Assembly (NCBI GenBank): GCA_964349065.1
Contig: CAYGEY010000021.1
Span: 1-16,641, forward strand
Length of the DNA: 16,641 nt
Reading direction: 5' to 3'
Origin: CAYGEY01 sp964349065
GTDB lineage: Bacteria; Patescibacteriota; Gracilibacteria; 1-14-2-50-48-13
Under the pieces are notes generated by a model, which saw nothing but the letters and a program-made list of their open reading frames with translations, did not search any database and had not been told where the DNA came from. Below, in pieces: positions 1 to 7,492 of the stretch (position 1 is the stretch's first letter; the number at the start of each line of letters is the position of its first letter). A program made the translations under genes and the position numbers.

Positions 1-36
1 CTATAGTACTAGTTTAAAAGCTTATTTTAAAAGTAT

Positions 37-71
37 TTGTTTGATATTATTGACATATTATAATATTTATA
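37..71 (+). promoter_or_regulatory. Promoter of the radical SAM/PLP cassette
   Basis: A sigma-70-like promoter with TTGTTT at 37-42, a 16-nt spacer and a perfect TATAAT at 59-64 gives a predicted start near 71. This leaves a leader of about 27 nt before the ATG at 98. A TTGACA at 50-55 overlaps it but has no good -10 at the right distance. The leader has no Shine-Dalgarno sequence. Confidence 0.5.
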
Positions 72-97
72 TGACATAAATTTTATTATTGTCAAAT

Positions 98-1720
98 ATG
101 AACATCTTAGCATTATCAGCACCTGAAGCAAAAGATAATAGAATGAATACAAAGTCACTTTCGAGCAAAACTCCATTCAGCTTACAGAGTGCACTTATAC
201 AATGTGTTCTTCAAACGAGAAATCCAAATAGTGCTTGGGCCGATTCTAACTGGAAAGATGGAACCTATGGTGTTCTAGAAAAAAATATAAAAATGTTTCA
301 TTCATGGGTAGAAGAGCAACAAGAGATCAAAGATTTTTTAGGAGTTAAACCTGACATTTTGTTAATTGGTGCAATGTCAATTTCTTATAAAGGAGCTATT
401 GAAATTGCAAAGCTCATGAAATCTATCAGGAGAGATACACTCATTGTATTGGGTGGATATCACGCCAATGAAACAATGTATATGGCATATAATAGTAATA
501 CAGTAGAACATCATGTGGCATCACCATTGTTGCAGATTTCAAAACAGAAAATTGATAATGTATTTGATTTTGTTATTTCCGGTGAAGCAGAATTTTTATT
601 AGCTGAAATCGGAGAAATAGTTGGAAGAATACTAACTCAGAGTACACAATTATGTTTACAAGAGATGGTTCAAAGCGTATTTTTCAGCATAGAAAATAAT
701 AAACATACAATCCAGGGAGAATGGATGCTCGGTATGGTAGATAATAAACAAGAAATAAAGACAACATATAATTTAGGGACTGCCATCGATCGCTCACAGT
801 TCCCTTCAAGGGCTTCTGTTTTCGGAGTTAGTGGATGGTTTGATGTATTCCGCCATAATGCAACTGAGGATATTAGAACTGCACATGTGATGGACGGCGT
901 TGCGGGAGGTTGTGTGTATAATTGTAACTTTTGTAGTGAGGGAAGTAGATTGCGATTTAAAGGAACAAAAACATCTGCGGCAGTTTCTCTTTATACAAAA
1001 TTTAAAGAAATACAAAATGCAATAATTTCACAAGGGACTCATTTCATCCCAAGTGCTTTTGTAGAAGATTCAGTATTACTTAAGGGTAGTATAAAAGAAA
1101 TGGAAGAACTATGTGAAATTCATAACAACTCTGCTGAGCCTATGAATTTACGCTGGGGTGCACAACTCACTATTGATCTTTGTTTGAAGATACAACAACA
1201 GATTAAGAAATTAAAAGCAGTCGGACTTGAATACTTATTCATAGGTCTTGAGACAAAATCCCCTGAAAAGCTTGGAAGCAAAGATGCAAAGGGCTTTGAT
1301 AAAAATATTGGAGCTCAATCATCGTGGGAGGATCGATCTGCAGAGGTAATGAAATTTTTATCTTTTAATGGAATAAACGTGGGGGTCTCAATTGTCTTTG
1401 GTATAGGCGAAACACATGGTGACAGACTAGAACTACTTAATATGATTCAGAAGTGGCAAATGTTATATAGACAACCAGTTCTCGTCAGTGCAAATTGGGG
1501 AGTTGTACACCCGATGAAAGGCTTAAATGGTGGCACAGATAATCATTATGAATATTTGGATTGGCCAGTAAAAGATGAATATTTAGAAGCACTGCAAAAC
1601 TATGGAGAGGCCTCGACTGCATATCCGTTTTCTGAAGGTGCAATACCCACCATAGAAAAACTACATGAACTAGAATACTTGTTACAGGAGATTAATAATT
1701 ATAATTCCTTATTTAAATAA
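98..1720 (+). CDS. B12-binding-domain radical SAM protein
   Basis: This is probably a cobalamin-dependent radical SAM enzyme; the substrate is unknown. Residue numbers count from the ATG at 98. The N-terminal third (about 90-175) has the look of a B12-binding Rossmann domain: a strand ending LLIGAMSIS, then IVLGGYHA, then FVISGEAEFLL, which matches the GG(x)H and GEgE signatures of the family. The DxHxxG cobalamin-ligand motif is not obvious, so B12 may bind base-off without a His ligand or not at all. The radical SAM core follows with CVYNCNFC (Cys272, 276, 279; CxxxCxxC) for the [4Fe-4S] cluster, then WGAQLT and YLFIGLET, typical of the TIM-barrel strands. An in-frame TTG at 89 would add three residues; ATG 98 is preferred. 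The gene ends 2 nt before the PLP-enzyme start, so the two are surely co-transcribed. Base composition looks more AT-rich than the housekeeping genes downstream, which may indicate transfer. Confidence 0.85.
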   Translation: MNILALSAPEAKDNRMNTKSLSSKTPFSLQSALIQCVLQTRNPNSAWADSNWKDGTYGVLEKNIKMFHSWVEEQQEIKDFLGVKPDILLIGAMSISYKGAIEIAKLMKSIRRDTLIVLGGYHANETMYMAYNSNTVEHHVASPLLQISKQKIDNVFDFVISGEAEFLLAEIGEIVGRILTQSTQLCLQEMVQSVFFSIENNKHTIQGEWMLGMVDNKQEIKTTYNLGTAIDRSQFPSRASVFGVSGWFDVFRHNATEDIRTAHVMDGVAGGCVYNCNFCSEGSRLRFKGTKTSAAVSLYTKFKEIQNAIISQGTHFIPSAFVEDSVLLKGSIKEMEELCEIHNNSAEPMNLRWGAQLTIDLCLKIQQQIKKLKAVGLEYLFIGLETKSPEKLGSKDAKGFDKNIGAQSSWEDRSAEVMKFLSFNGINVGVSIVFGIGETHGDRLELLNMIQKWQMLYRQPVLVSANWGVVHPMKGLNGGTDNHYEYLDWPVKDEYLEALQNYGEASTAYPFSEGAIPTIEKLHELEYLLQEINNYNSLFK

Positions 1721-1722
1721 GT

Positions 1723-2613
1723 ATGTACACTCCCGAAATAAAGGAATCCCAATATCTAAGCGCGTACTGTAATAAAAAAGTATACACCCTCGATTTTAGT
1801 GATTCCCCTTGTGGGACTCACAAGTATTTGCGTTCACAAAAAATTATTGAAGAGGTGATCAAAAACAACTATGACCGTATCTGTCTTATTACCGCAGGGA
1901 ATGCTGGTTACGCATTACTCCAAGAAGTGGAGAAGATAAACGCAGTGCGAGAAAAAAAGATTTTCCTCAGTTTTGTAATTGATAAAAATATTTCAGAAAA
2001 AAGAGTCGCAACTCTGCAAAGTCCATACGTCACAATTATTAGAAAAAATCTTGATGAAAAATTTCTTACATCAACAGAACTTATTGAGCTCTCAAAAGTA
2101 AATGAGGATGAAGAGGTCTTTGATGCTACCAAATTCATGTTTGTTGACGTCTCACAAATCGTAGATCAATTAAAAGAATATACGTTGGATACTGCTCTAC
2201 TGCCTGTTGGATCCGGAGAATTTTATTTATCTTTGTGGAGCGAAATTAAGAGAGTCCACTCAGGCATGAAGCTCATTGGGGTTGTGCCCAAAGATGGTCA
2301 CCCTCTTTGCGCCCGTTCACTTGATTCCTTGGAGGATTTTTACAGTTCATATGTATTTAATACATTAACTCCAAGTATAAGTTTTTCTTTATTGCCCAAT
2401 AATGTCCGGAACCTACTATTACAGACAATACATGAAGGATGTAGTCTTGTGGATGCAGATAACGAGAATATTAAAAAAGCACATGAATTATCCAAACAAG
2501 CGGGATACGACGTCGAAGCAAGTAGTGCAATACCTCTGTCACAACTTCAGAATGAAGCCCTCCAAGGCAAAAATAGAATACTGTGTATTTTTACAGGAAG
2601 ATCGAGGGAATGA
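1723..2613 (+). CDS. PLP-dependent fold-type-II enzyme (cysteine synthase/threonine synthase-like)
   Basis: This is a member of the tryptophan synthase beta superfamily; the exact reaction cannot be assigned. The candidate PLP Schiff-base lysine is Lys34 in CGTHKYLRS, corresponding to the family's G-x-x-K-x-R. The substrate/cofactor loop TAGN (57-60) matches the T/S-SGN motif, the phosphate-binding glycine loop is PVGSGE (161-166), and near the C-terminus EASSAIPLSQL and FTGR match the S-G-A and final strand of the family. At 296 aa it is slightly short for the family (about 300-330). The usual S-G-N is A-G-N and the phosphate loop has one glycine fewer than the common GGG(G), so specificity may be unusual. 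It follows the radical SAM gene by 2 nt without its own SD and ends 1 nt before the stop of the convergent helicase. The pairing suggests a short amino-acid-modifying or amino-acid-derived pathway, which is inference. Confidence 0.75.
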   Translation: MYTPEIKESQYLSAYCNKKVYTLDFSDSPCGTHKYLRSQKIIEEVIKNNYDRICLITAGNAGYALLQEVEKINAVREKKIFLSFVIDKNISEKRVATLQSPYVTIIRKNLDEKFLTSTELIELSKVNEDEEVFDATKFMFVDVSQIVDQLKEYTLDTALLPVGSGEFYLSLWSEIKRVHSGMKLIGVVPKDGHPLCARSLDSLEDFYSSYVFNTLTPSISFSLLPNNVRNLLLQTIHEGCSLVDADNENIKKAHELSKQAGYDVEASSAIPLSQLQNEALQGKNRILCIFTGRSRE

Positions 2614-2614
2614 A

Positions 2615-4330
2615 TCACTCCACAAACACCAACGCCAAACTAATCTCATCATAACTGCATTCCCCCTTGAGATAGTTGTAGATCGCTTTTTTGCGCACAA
2701 ATCCATTTTCTGATTGCGACTGCGCATCTCCATTTGCACTTAAATAAGTTATTGCTCGGGATACACTATCAACAATAGATTTATCCGGCTCAATATGAGA
2801 CAAATCCATCTCAGTATCTGAAAATCGAATGCTCCTCAGATGATCAATCACCGTGGAAACTTTAATCTCACGCTTTTTCGCAATCTCATGAAGCGAAAGT
2901 TTCTCCATCAAAAGCTTCCTTGTCACCTCTGCCGTTGGCTCTTTCTTTTCTTTTGGTGCTTTTTGTTTTTTCGTGAGTTGCTTTGCTTCAAAAGGTATTG
3001 CCTCCAAATACCCTCCATGATCTATAAGATGTGTTTTTCGTGCTACTCTCATCGCCTCGTCCCCCATCATCTCAAACTCCTCTTCGCATTCATCTGAACT
3101 TCTTTGCATCTGGATGTCGGCTTCAATAAGTTCCGGTGCAGTTTTGAGTGCAACTGAATTCATTCCCATCAATTTCAGACCTGAAAAAGATCTCAGACGG
3201 GAGAGCGCCACATATCCCTGCCCGACTTCAAACGTCTTGGAGAGATCAATCTCCGCGGCGTCCAGAGTCATACCTTGAGATTTGTGAATAGTAATTGCCC
3301 AAGCCAGGCGAAGCGGGACCTGCGAGACAGTTGCCACTGCGTTACCACTTTCATCGAGTTCATTCCAATCCATCGGGGATGCAATTATTGTCAGATTCTT
3401 CGTTTGAACAATCGGATAATTAGTCTCGCTTTCAAATCCCACCACTGTCCCAAGCGTACCATTAATAAATCTTCCGTCCGGACTGTTTTTAATAAACATC
3501 ACACTCGCCCCCTTCTTTAGATCAAGAGGATCTTGCATCAGGGAATTCTTTATTATTTTTTCCACTCTGTCTTTTTTTCCTGATCCCTCAGAGTTAAAAG
3601 AGAATTTTTCACCGGAGAGTTTTTGTAACTCTTCTGCGTTGATCCGATCAATATCTGCATTGTGAGTGTAGAGCCTGGTTACAACAAAATCCCCTTCTGG
3701 TGTGCGCTTGTACCTGCGTCTCAAATGATCCATCGAGCCCTCTGACACCTCATCTTTTCGTATTTCATTCAGTAAATCAAGCAATGCATCATCATTTTGT
3801 CGAAAAGATTTCTGAAGGTAACAAATATAGAGTCCAAGACTATCCCATAAATCATCTTGCCAAACATATTGACGCATTCCACCACCGCGCATCACCGGCG
3901 GAAGTTGGAAAAAATCGCCGGAAAGTACAACTTGAATTCCTCCAAAAACTTCCTCATTTTTTTTGGCCATTTGGAGTAAGCGATCCATTACATGAAACAG
4001 TGTTGGAGAAAGCATTGAGACCTCATCTATGATCAATACTTCCATATTTTCTAAACGTTTTTCCACACCCTGTTTTGCTAAAGCTTTTGTGAGATATGAA
4101 TGATTAGGTTCGCCATCAAAAATTCCCAGTCCGAAACATGAATGAATGGTCATCCCTCCAATATGGCTTGCCGCAATGCCGGTTGGGGCAACGATGGTCG
4201 GCCAGATACCGTGATTGCGGAGATACGAAATATACCCCTTGATTACATGTGTCTTTCCTGTTCCAGCGGGACCGGTGAGGAAAACGTTATTGCCTGCTAG
4301 GAGAATATCTGTTGCGGTTGATTGAAGCAT
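2615..4330 (-). CDS. PIF1-like DNA helicase with C-terminal helix-turn-helix
   Basis: This is a superfamily 1B (PIF1/RecD-like) ATPase that would unwind DNA 5' to 3' during repair or replication. All helicase motifs are visible: Walker A GPAGTGKT (20-27), APTGIAA (48-54), Walker B LIIDEVSM (99-106), motif III LSGDFFQLPPV, motif IV with KSFRQ, an OB-like segment GASVMFIKN...NGTLGTVVGF, motif V AITIHKSQGMTLD and motif VI GYVALSRLRS. After the core come a Lys/Glu-rich linker and a segment LSLHEIAKKREIKVSTVIDHL, a helix-turn-helix of the RecQ/PIF1-associated HTH type that could bind DNA. The start is well placed because M-x-Q precedes GNNVFLTGPAG, the normal beginning of this family. It lies opposite to its neighbours, converging on the PLP gene and diverging from the U32 gene. 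Length (571 aa) suits compact bacterial PIF1 proteins. Confidence 0.92.
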   Translation of the reverse strand: MLQSTATDILLAGNNVFLTGPAGTGKTHVIKGYISYLRNHGIWPTIVAPTGIAASHIGGMTIHSCFGLGIFDGEPNHSYLTKALAKQGVEKRLENMEVLIIDEVSMLSPTLFHVMDRLLQMAKKNEEVFGGIQVVLSGDFFQLPPVMRGGGMRQYVWQDDLWDSLGLYICYLQKSFRQNDDALLDLLNEIRKDEVSEGSMDHLRRRYKRTPEGDFVVTRLYTHNADIDRINAEELQKLSGEKFSFNSEGSGKKDRVEKIIKNSLMQDPLDLKKGASVMFIKNSPDGRFINGTLGTVVGFESETNYPIVQTKNLTIIASPMDWNELDESGNAVATVSQVPLRLAWAITIHKSQGMTLDAAEIDLSKTFEVGQGYVALSRLRSFSGLKLMGMNSVALKTAPELIEADIQMQRSSDECEEEFEMMGDEAMRVARKTHLIDHGGYLEAIPFEAKQLTKKQKAPKEKKEPTAEVTRKLLMEKLSLHEIAKKREIKVSTVIDHLRSIRFSDTEMDLSHIEPDKSIVDSVSRAITYLSANGDAQSQSENGFVRKKAIYNYLKGECSYDEISLALVFVE

Positions 4331-4347
4331 TGAGGTTATTTTTTAAT

Positions 4348-4412
4348 CTAGAGTTCTGCGTGAACAGAGTATGCAGACTCTGCGGATGAGTCAACTCCAG
4401 AGATTTTTTTAT
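4348..4412 (+). terminator. Two-tier hairpin followed by T7, between helicase and U32 gene
   Basis: An outer stem CTAGAGTT (4348-4355) with AACTCCAG (4393-4400, one mismatch) encloses an inner stem CAGAGT (4365-4370)/ACTCTG (4377-4382). It is followed by TTTTTTT at 4404-4410, as in an intrinsic terminator reading rightwards. No plus-strand gene ends just upstream, so it may stop antisense or read-through transcription over the helicase, or insulate the U32 promoter. It could also be a DNA-level cruciform in the divergent promoter region. Confidence 0.4.
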
Positions 4413-4430
4413 TTCAATTACAAAAAAAAT

Positions 4431-4446
4431 TGCTACACTCCAAAAG
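4431..4446 (+). promoter_or_regulatory. Extended -10 promoter for the U32 gene
   Basis: TGcTACACT at 4431-4439 is an extended -10 element (TG-N-TACACT). The -35 region is poor (TTTCAA-like at 16 nt). The predicted transcription start is near 4446, about 23 nt before the ATG. There is no Shine-Dalgarno sequence. Confidence 0.35.
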
Positions 4447-4468
4447 TACATCCTTGTAATAATTTCTC

Positions 4469-5728
4469 ATGCTCACACAAAAACCGGAAATAATGGCTCC
4501 TGCTGGATCATTTGAATCACTCACCGCCGCGATTAATGCAGGTTGTGACAGCGTTTATTTTGGCGTTGGTCATCTCAATATGAGGTCACGTGCCGCAAGT
4601 AATTTCCAAATACCAGAGCTCGGAGATGTGGTGAAACAATGCCACGAAGCAAATGTAAAAGCGTATATCACGATGAATACTCTCCTGTACGAACACGATA
4701 TGACACTTATGCATAAAGTGTTGGATGAAGCAAAAAAAGTCGGAGCAAATGCGGCAATTATCCAAGATGTTTCAGCAATGATGTATGCAAAACAAATCGG
4801 ATTTCCTATTCATGCTTCTACACAACTCTCGATTTCCAACTTTGAAAGTGTCCAATTTTATGCACAGTTTGCTGATACGATTGTACTCGCCAGAGAACTT
4901 GATTTAGAAATGATTAAAAATATTTGTACTAAAGTTAGGGAGAAAAATCTCTGCGGTCCTTCCGGAAATCTTGTCAAAATAGAAGTATTTGTCCATGGCG
5001 CTCTTTGTATTGCTCAAAGCGGTCGATGCCAAATGAGCCTTGTTTCTACCAATACGTCAGCTCAACGTGGAGCATGCCTCCAAGAATGCAGAAAGAAATA
5101 TACGATTATTGATGAAGAAAATGGGACAGAACTTCGAGTGGAAAATGAATATATTCTCAGCCCGAAAGATCTCTGTACCCTGCCGTTTTTAGACAAGTTG
5201 GTTGATGCCGGGATTGCTGTTTTCAAAATCGAGGGACGTGGTCGTGCTCCTGAGTATGTTGATACAGTAGTACGTGTCTACAGCGAGGCAGTAGATAGTA
5301 TCTATGATAAAAACTTTACCGAAGAGAAAAAAGAACAATGGATGAAACAATTAGAAAAGGTATACAATCGCGGATTTTCTGACGGATATTATCTCGGGAA
5401 GCCTCTTCCCGACTGGAGTGGAAGGCCTAATAGTTTAGCTACTGAAGAAAAATCGCATGTTGGAATCGTCATGCATTATTATCCTAAAGCAGGAGTTGCT
5501 GAAGTAAAACTTCAAAGCGGAGAACTAAGTATTTCAGATAAATTGTTAATTTCCGGCAAAGAAACCGGAGTTATTTATAACCAGGTTGAAAGCATGTTCA
5601 AAGATGGCAGTAGCGTTGAGAAATCATTTAAACAAGATTTGATCACCATCAAAATCAAAGAGAAAGTTCGGAAAAATGATCAGGTATATGTAGTTCATAG
5701 CCGCACAAATGAACATGAAAGATACTAA
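4469..5728 (+). CDS. U32 family protein, TrhP/YegQ-like (tRNA hydroxylation-type)
   Basis: This is a member of the 'peptidase U32' family. Characterised relatives are mostly iron-sulfur O-insertion proteins (TrhP for tRNA 5-hydroxyuridine, RlhA for 23S rRNA, UbiU/V for ubiquinone) rather than proteases. The N-terminus has PEIMAPAGSFESL, then DSVYFG and NMRSRAASNF, the family's opening barrel signature. The diagnostic segment EVFVHGALCIAQSGRCQMS with RGACLQECRKKY follows (about 172-211), then LSPKDLC and KIEGRGRAPEYV. Cys180, 187, 203 and 236 match the spacing of the four UbiU-type cluster ligands; Cys207 is extra. A C-terminal beta-rich segment (about 330-415) fits the U32 C-terminal domain, so length and architecture are closest to TrhP. 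A tRNA wobble-uridine role is the best guess, not proven. The 3' end overlaps the ferredoxin gene by 20 nt. Confidence 0.85.
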   Translation: MLTQKPEIMAPAGSFESLTAAINAGCDSVYFGVGHLNMRSRAASNFQIPELGDVVKQCHEANVKAYITMNTLLYEHDMTLMHKVLDEAKKVGANAAIIQDVSAMMYAKQIGFPIHASTQLSISNFESVQFYAQFADTIVLARELDLEMIKNICTKVREKNLCGPSGNLVKIEVFVHGALCIAQSGRCQMSLVSTNTSAQRGACLQECRKKYTIIDEENGTELRVENEYILSPKDLCTLPFLDKLVDAGIAVFKIEGRGRAPEYVDTVVRVYSEAVDSIYDKNFTEEKKEQWMKQLEKVYNRGFSDGYYLGKPLPDWSGRPNSLATEEKSHVGIVMHYYPKAGVAEVKLQSGELSISDKLLISGKETGVIYNQVESMFKDGSSVEKSFKQDLITIKIKEKVRKNDQVYVVHSRTNEHERY

Positions 5729-5945
5729 ACTTTTCCATTATCCTGAGAATTGTATCGGCTGTAATGCTTGCGTACTTACTGCTCCTTTGACATGGCGAAT
5801 GAATGATGAAACCGGAAAATCAGAACTCATCCATGGCAAAGTAAAAGGCAAAGTTTGTCAGATTACACTTCGAGAAGACGAAATTGAGGGCAATGTAAAA
5901 GCGGCTGAAGCATGTCCGATGCGAATCATTAAAATCATCCCATAA
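5709..5945 (+). CDS. Single [4Fe-4S] ferredoxin
   Basis: This is a small electron carrier of 78 aa. CIGCNAC (Cys15, 18, 21) and the distal CP (Cys69-Pro70) supply the four ligands of one [4Fe-4S] cluster in the normal monocluster arrangement. Cys50 is an extra cysteine, placed where some such ferredoxins have a disulfide partner. The start codon lies inside the last codons of the U32 gene (20-nt overlap in another frame), so expression is likely translationally coupled. An internal ATG at 5715 is an alternative start. Since U32 proteins of this class bind Fe-S clusters and take part in redox chemistry, this ferredoxin is a reasonable electron partner for the neighbouring protein; that link is inference. 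The gene's end overlaps the convergent small ORF on the other strand by 11 nt. Confidence 0.85.
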   Translation: MNMKDTKLFHYPENCIGCNACVLTAPLTWRMNDETGKSELIHGKVKGKVCQITLREDEIEGNVKAAEACPMRIIKIIP

Positions 5946-6183
5946 AATGATTCCACATATTATCCATAGCAACTTTGAGTGCCGGTGGAACCTCGTCATC
6001 CATCTCCTCTACTTCCCTATTCGCTAATGCTTCATTTTTTTCTTCCACGAGATATTCTAAATCTTCTTTCAAATCGTCCTCCATTGTCGCAATTACCTCA
6101 CCAATATGCCTCGCCTTGGGATCAAGAGACATCAGTTTCTTTTCCAATTCATTGAAATCCTGAATAAATTTTCCGTATGTCAT
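5935..6183 (-). CDS. Small acidic protein of unknown function
   Basis: This 82-aa protein was not recognised. It is rich in Glu/Asp and Lys, with no cysteine, no signal peptide and no membrane segment. The central half (about 10-60, FNELEKKLMSLD through EEKNEALANREVEE) should be helical, possibly coiled-coil, and the tail ALKVAMDNMWNHFMG is more hydrophobic. It converges on the ferredoxin with an 11-nt overlap of the 3' ends and sits alone on its strand. The ATG at 6183 lacks an SD, as is normal here. A candidate promoter (TTGGAG, 16 nt, TAGTAT) lies upstream on the minus strand. The plus-strand reading of the same region is Ser/Phe-rich and looks like a shadow. Reality as a gene is likely but not certain. 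Confidence 0.6.
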   Translation of the reverse strand: MTYGKFIQDFNELEKKLMSLDPKARHIGEVIATMEDDLKEDLEYLVEEKNEALANREVEEMDDEVPPALKVAMDNMWNHFMG

Positions 6184-6247
6184 ATCTATATTTAGGATAT
6201 ATGTCCCATACTATCACAGCCTAGCCACCCTCCAAATAAAAAAAGCA

Positions 6248-6283
6248 TTTATTTTCTTGCAAAGTGAACATATAATGCCATCA
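6248..6283 (+). promoter_or_regulatory. Promoter of the cyclase-like gene
   Basis: A perfect TATAAT at 6271-6276 has only a weak -35 (TTTATT at 6248-6253, 17-nt spacer). The predicted start near 6283 gives a leader of about 20 nt without an SD. The lipoprotein gene downstream is probably on the same transcript. Confidence 0.45.
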
Positions 6284-6303
6284 CTTTTGTATTTGCCATT
6301 TTT

Positions 6304-7485
6304 ATGAAAAGATTTAATGCAAGTTTGTCAGACATAAGGCAGGATATCGCAGGTGATTTACCGCTTGATCTTATTTTGCTTTGGAATCAACAAGAAAAAT
6401 CTGAAGCTCTTCATTCAGAAATGCTCTCACCATATCTATTTGAGGGGATTATTGCTTGCAGTGACTCGGCAGGCCTTTCAAAACTCAGCCAAAAATATAC
6501 TTTGCCTGAAGTGATGAAACTCGTTTCCGAACCGAAAGAATTACTTCATGCATATGGAAAAGCAATTGGAGGTGAAGCAATCGGTATATGGGCGGCTGAT
6601 AATACACAAATAGTATACAAAGATATAGCTGTAGATACAGCAGTTCGGCAAATGCTCAGACTTCAAATCGATGCAAAAGAGCTGACGGTAAAAATTGGTT
6701 TAGGTATGCATTTTGGGAAAGCTTATAAAATTGGAGGAGGACTATTTGGACACGATGCTTCACATATAGAAGAAATAGCCGAGGATCACTCATCAGGAGG
6801 AGAGCTTCTGATTACAAAAGAACTGTATTCAATGTTATCACTGGATGTAGCAAAATATTTTACTAAAAAAGAAGATTCTGAAAACTATTCAGCAACCGAA
6901 GTTAACGATGAGATACATTTCAAACCAGGAAATGATACATCCTATCCATACCCTTTTGATACTACCTTTTTTTCACTTCTGAAAGAAAACTCTTTGGAGA
7001 GCTTAAGTCAAATGAGCCTCGATGAATATCGTGAAGAAAAAGCATGTGTACTCATTTCTGTGAAGCATGAAGAATATGATTTTTTATTGGATTACTTCAC
7101 AGCATGTTTGGTTGCGGAATCAGTCATTGCTAAAGCTGCGGAAAGGTATAACGGCACAATGGTTAAATCAAATGGTGCGCTTGGGATCTTCCTTTTTACA
7201 GATGATGCCAATGCTGTTGCTTTTGCAAAAGAAGCTTTTGTGAATCTACAAACAGAGGGATTCATTAGTCATATTGGGATTTCACGAGGAGAAGTATTAC
7301 TTTTTCCACTTAAAAATGGCGGACTTGAGATTTCAGGAAATCCGGTTAATATTGCTTCTAAACTTGCGGAGGACTCGGGACTTGAGGGTATTTGTGTGCA
7401 TAACACTATCACACTTGAAGCACCTGAGAGTTCACCATTTGAGATAACCTGCTCTGGAGTGATTTTATCAGGTATTCATTTATAA
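6304..7485 (+). CDS. Protein with two degenerate class III nucleotidyl cyclase-like domains
   Basis: This 393-aa cytoplasmic protein has two segments resembling adenylate/guanylate cyclase homology domains (CHD). CHD1 (about 47-180) shows GIIACSDSAGLSKLS, where Asp54 matches the first metal-binding Asp. It continues with GGEAIGIWA in place of the second metal motif (GD) and GLGMHFGKAYKIGGGLFGHD, matching the IGIHxG...G strand pair. CHD2 (about 247-372) shows NGTMVKSNGALGIFLFTDDANAVAFA, where the second metal Asp appears to be Asn290. It then has IGISRGEV and GNPVNIASKLAE, where Asn349 and Lys353 stand where the catalytic Asn and Arg normally lie. CHD1 therefore keeps one metal Asp, and CHD2 keeps the Asn, as in the asymmetric C1/C2 pair of soluble adenylyl cyclase. 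Activity may be low, altered or absent. No membrane segment is visible. Ligand binding or signalling is inference. It is followed 7 nt later by the lipoprotein gene. Confidence 0.7.
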   Translation: MKRFNASLSDIRQDIAGDLPLDLILLWNQQEKSEALHSEMLSPYLFEGIIACSDSAGLSKLSQKYTLPEVMKLVSEPKELLHAYGKAIGGEAIGIWAADNTQIVYKDIAVDTAVRQMLRLQIDAKELTVKIGLGMHFGKAYKIGGGLFGHDASHIEEIAEDHSSGGELLITKELYSMLSLDVAKYFTKKEDSENYSATEVNDEIHFKPGNDTSYPYPFDTTFFSLLKENSLESLSQMSLDEYREEKACVLISVKHEEYDFLLDYFTACLVAESVIAKAAERYNGTMVKSNGALGIFLFTDDANAVAFAKEAFVNLQTEGFISHIGISRGEVLLFPLKNGGLEISGNPVNIASKLAEDSGLEGICVHNTITLEAPESSPFEITCSGVILSGIHL

Positions 7486-7492
7486 ATATGTT

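Noticed and set aside
1723..2613. UGA recoding as seen in Gracilibacteria
   Set aside because: This gene and others end at UGA with the correct protein length, and conserved proteins contain no in-frame UGA.
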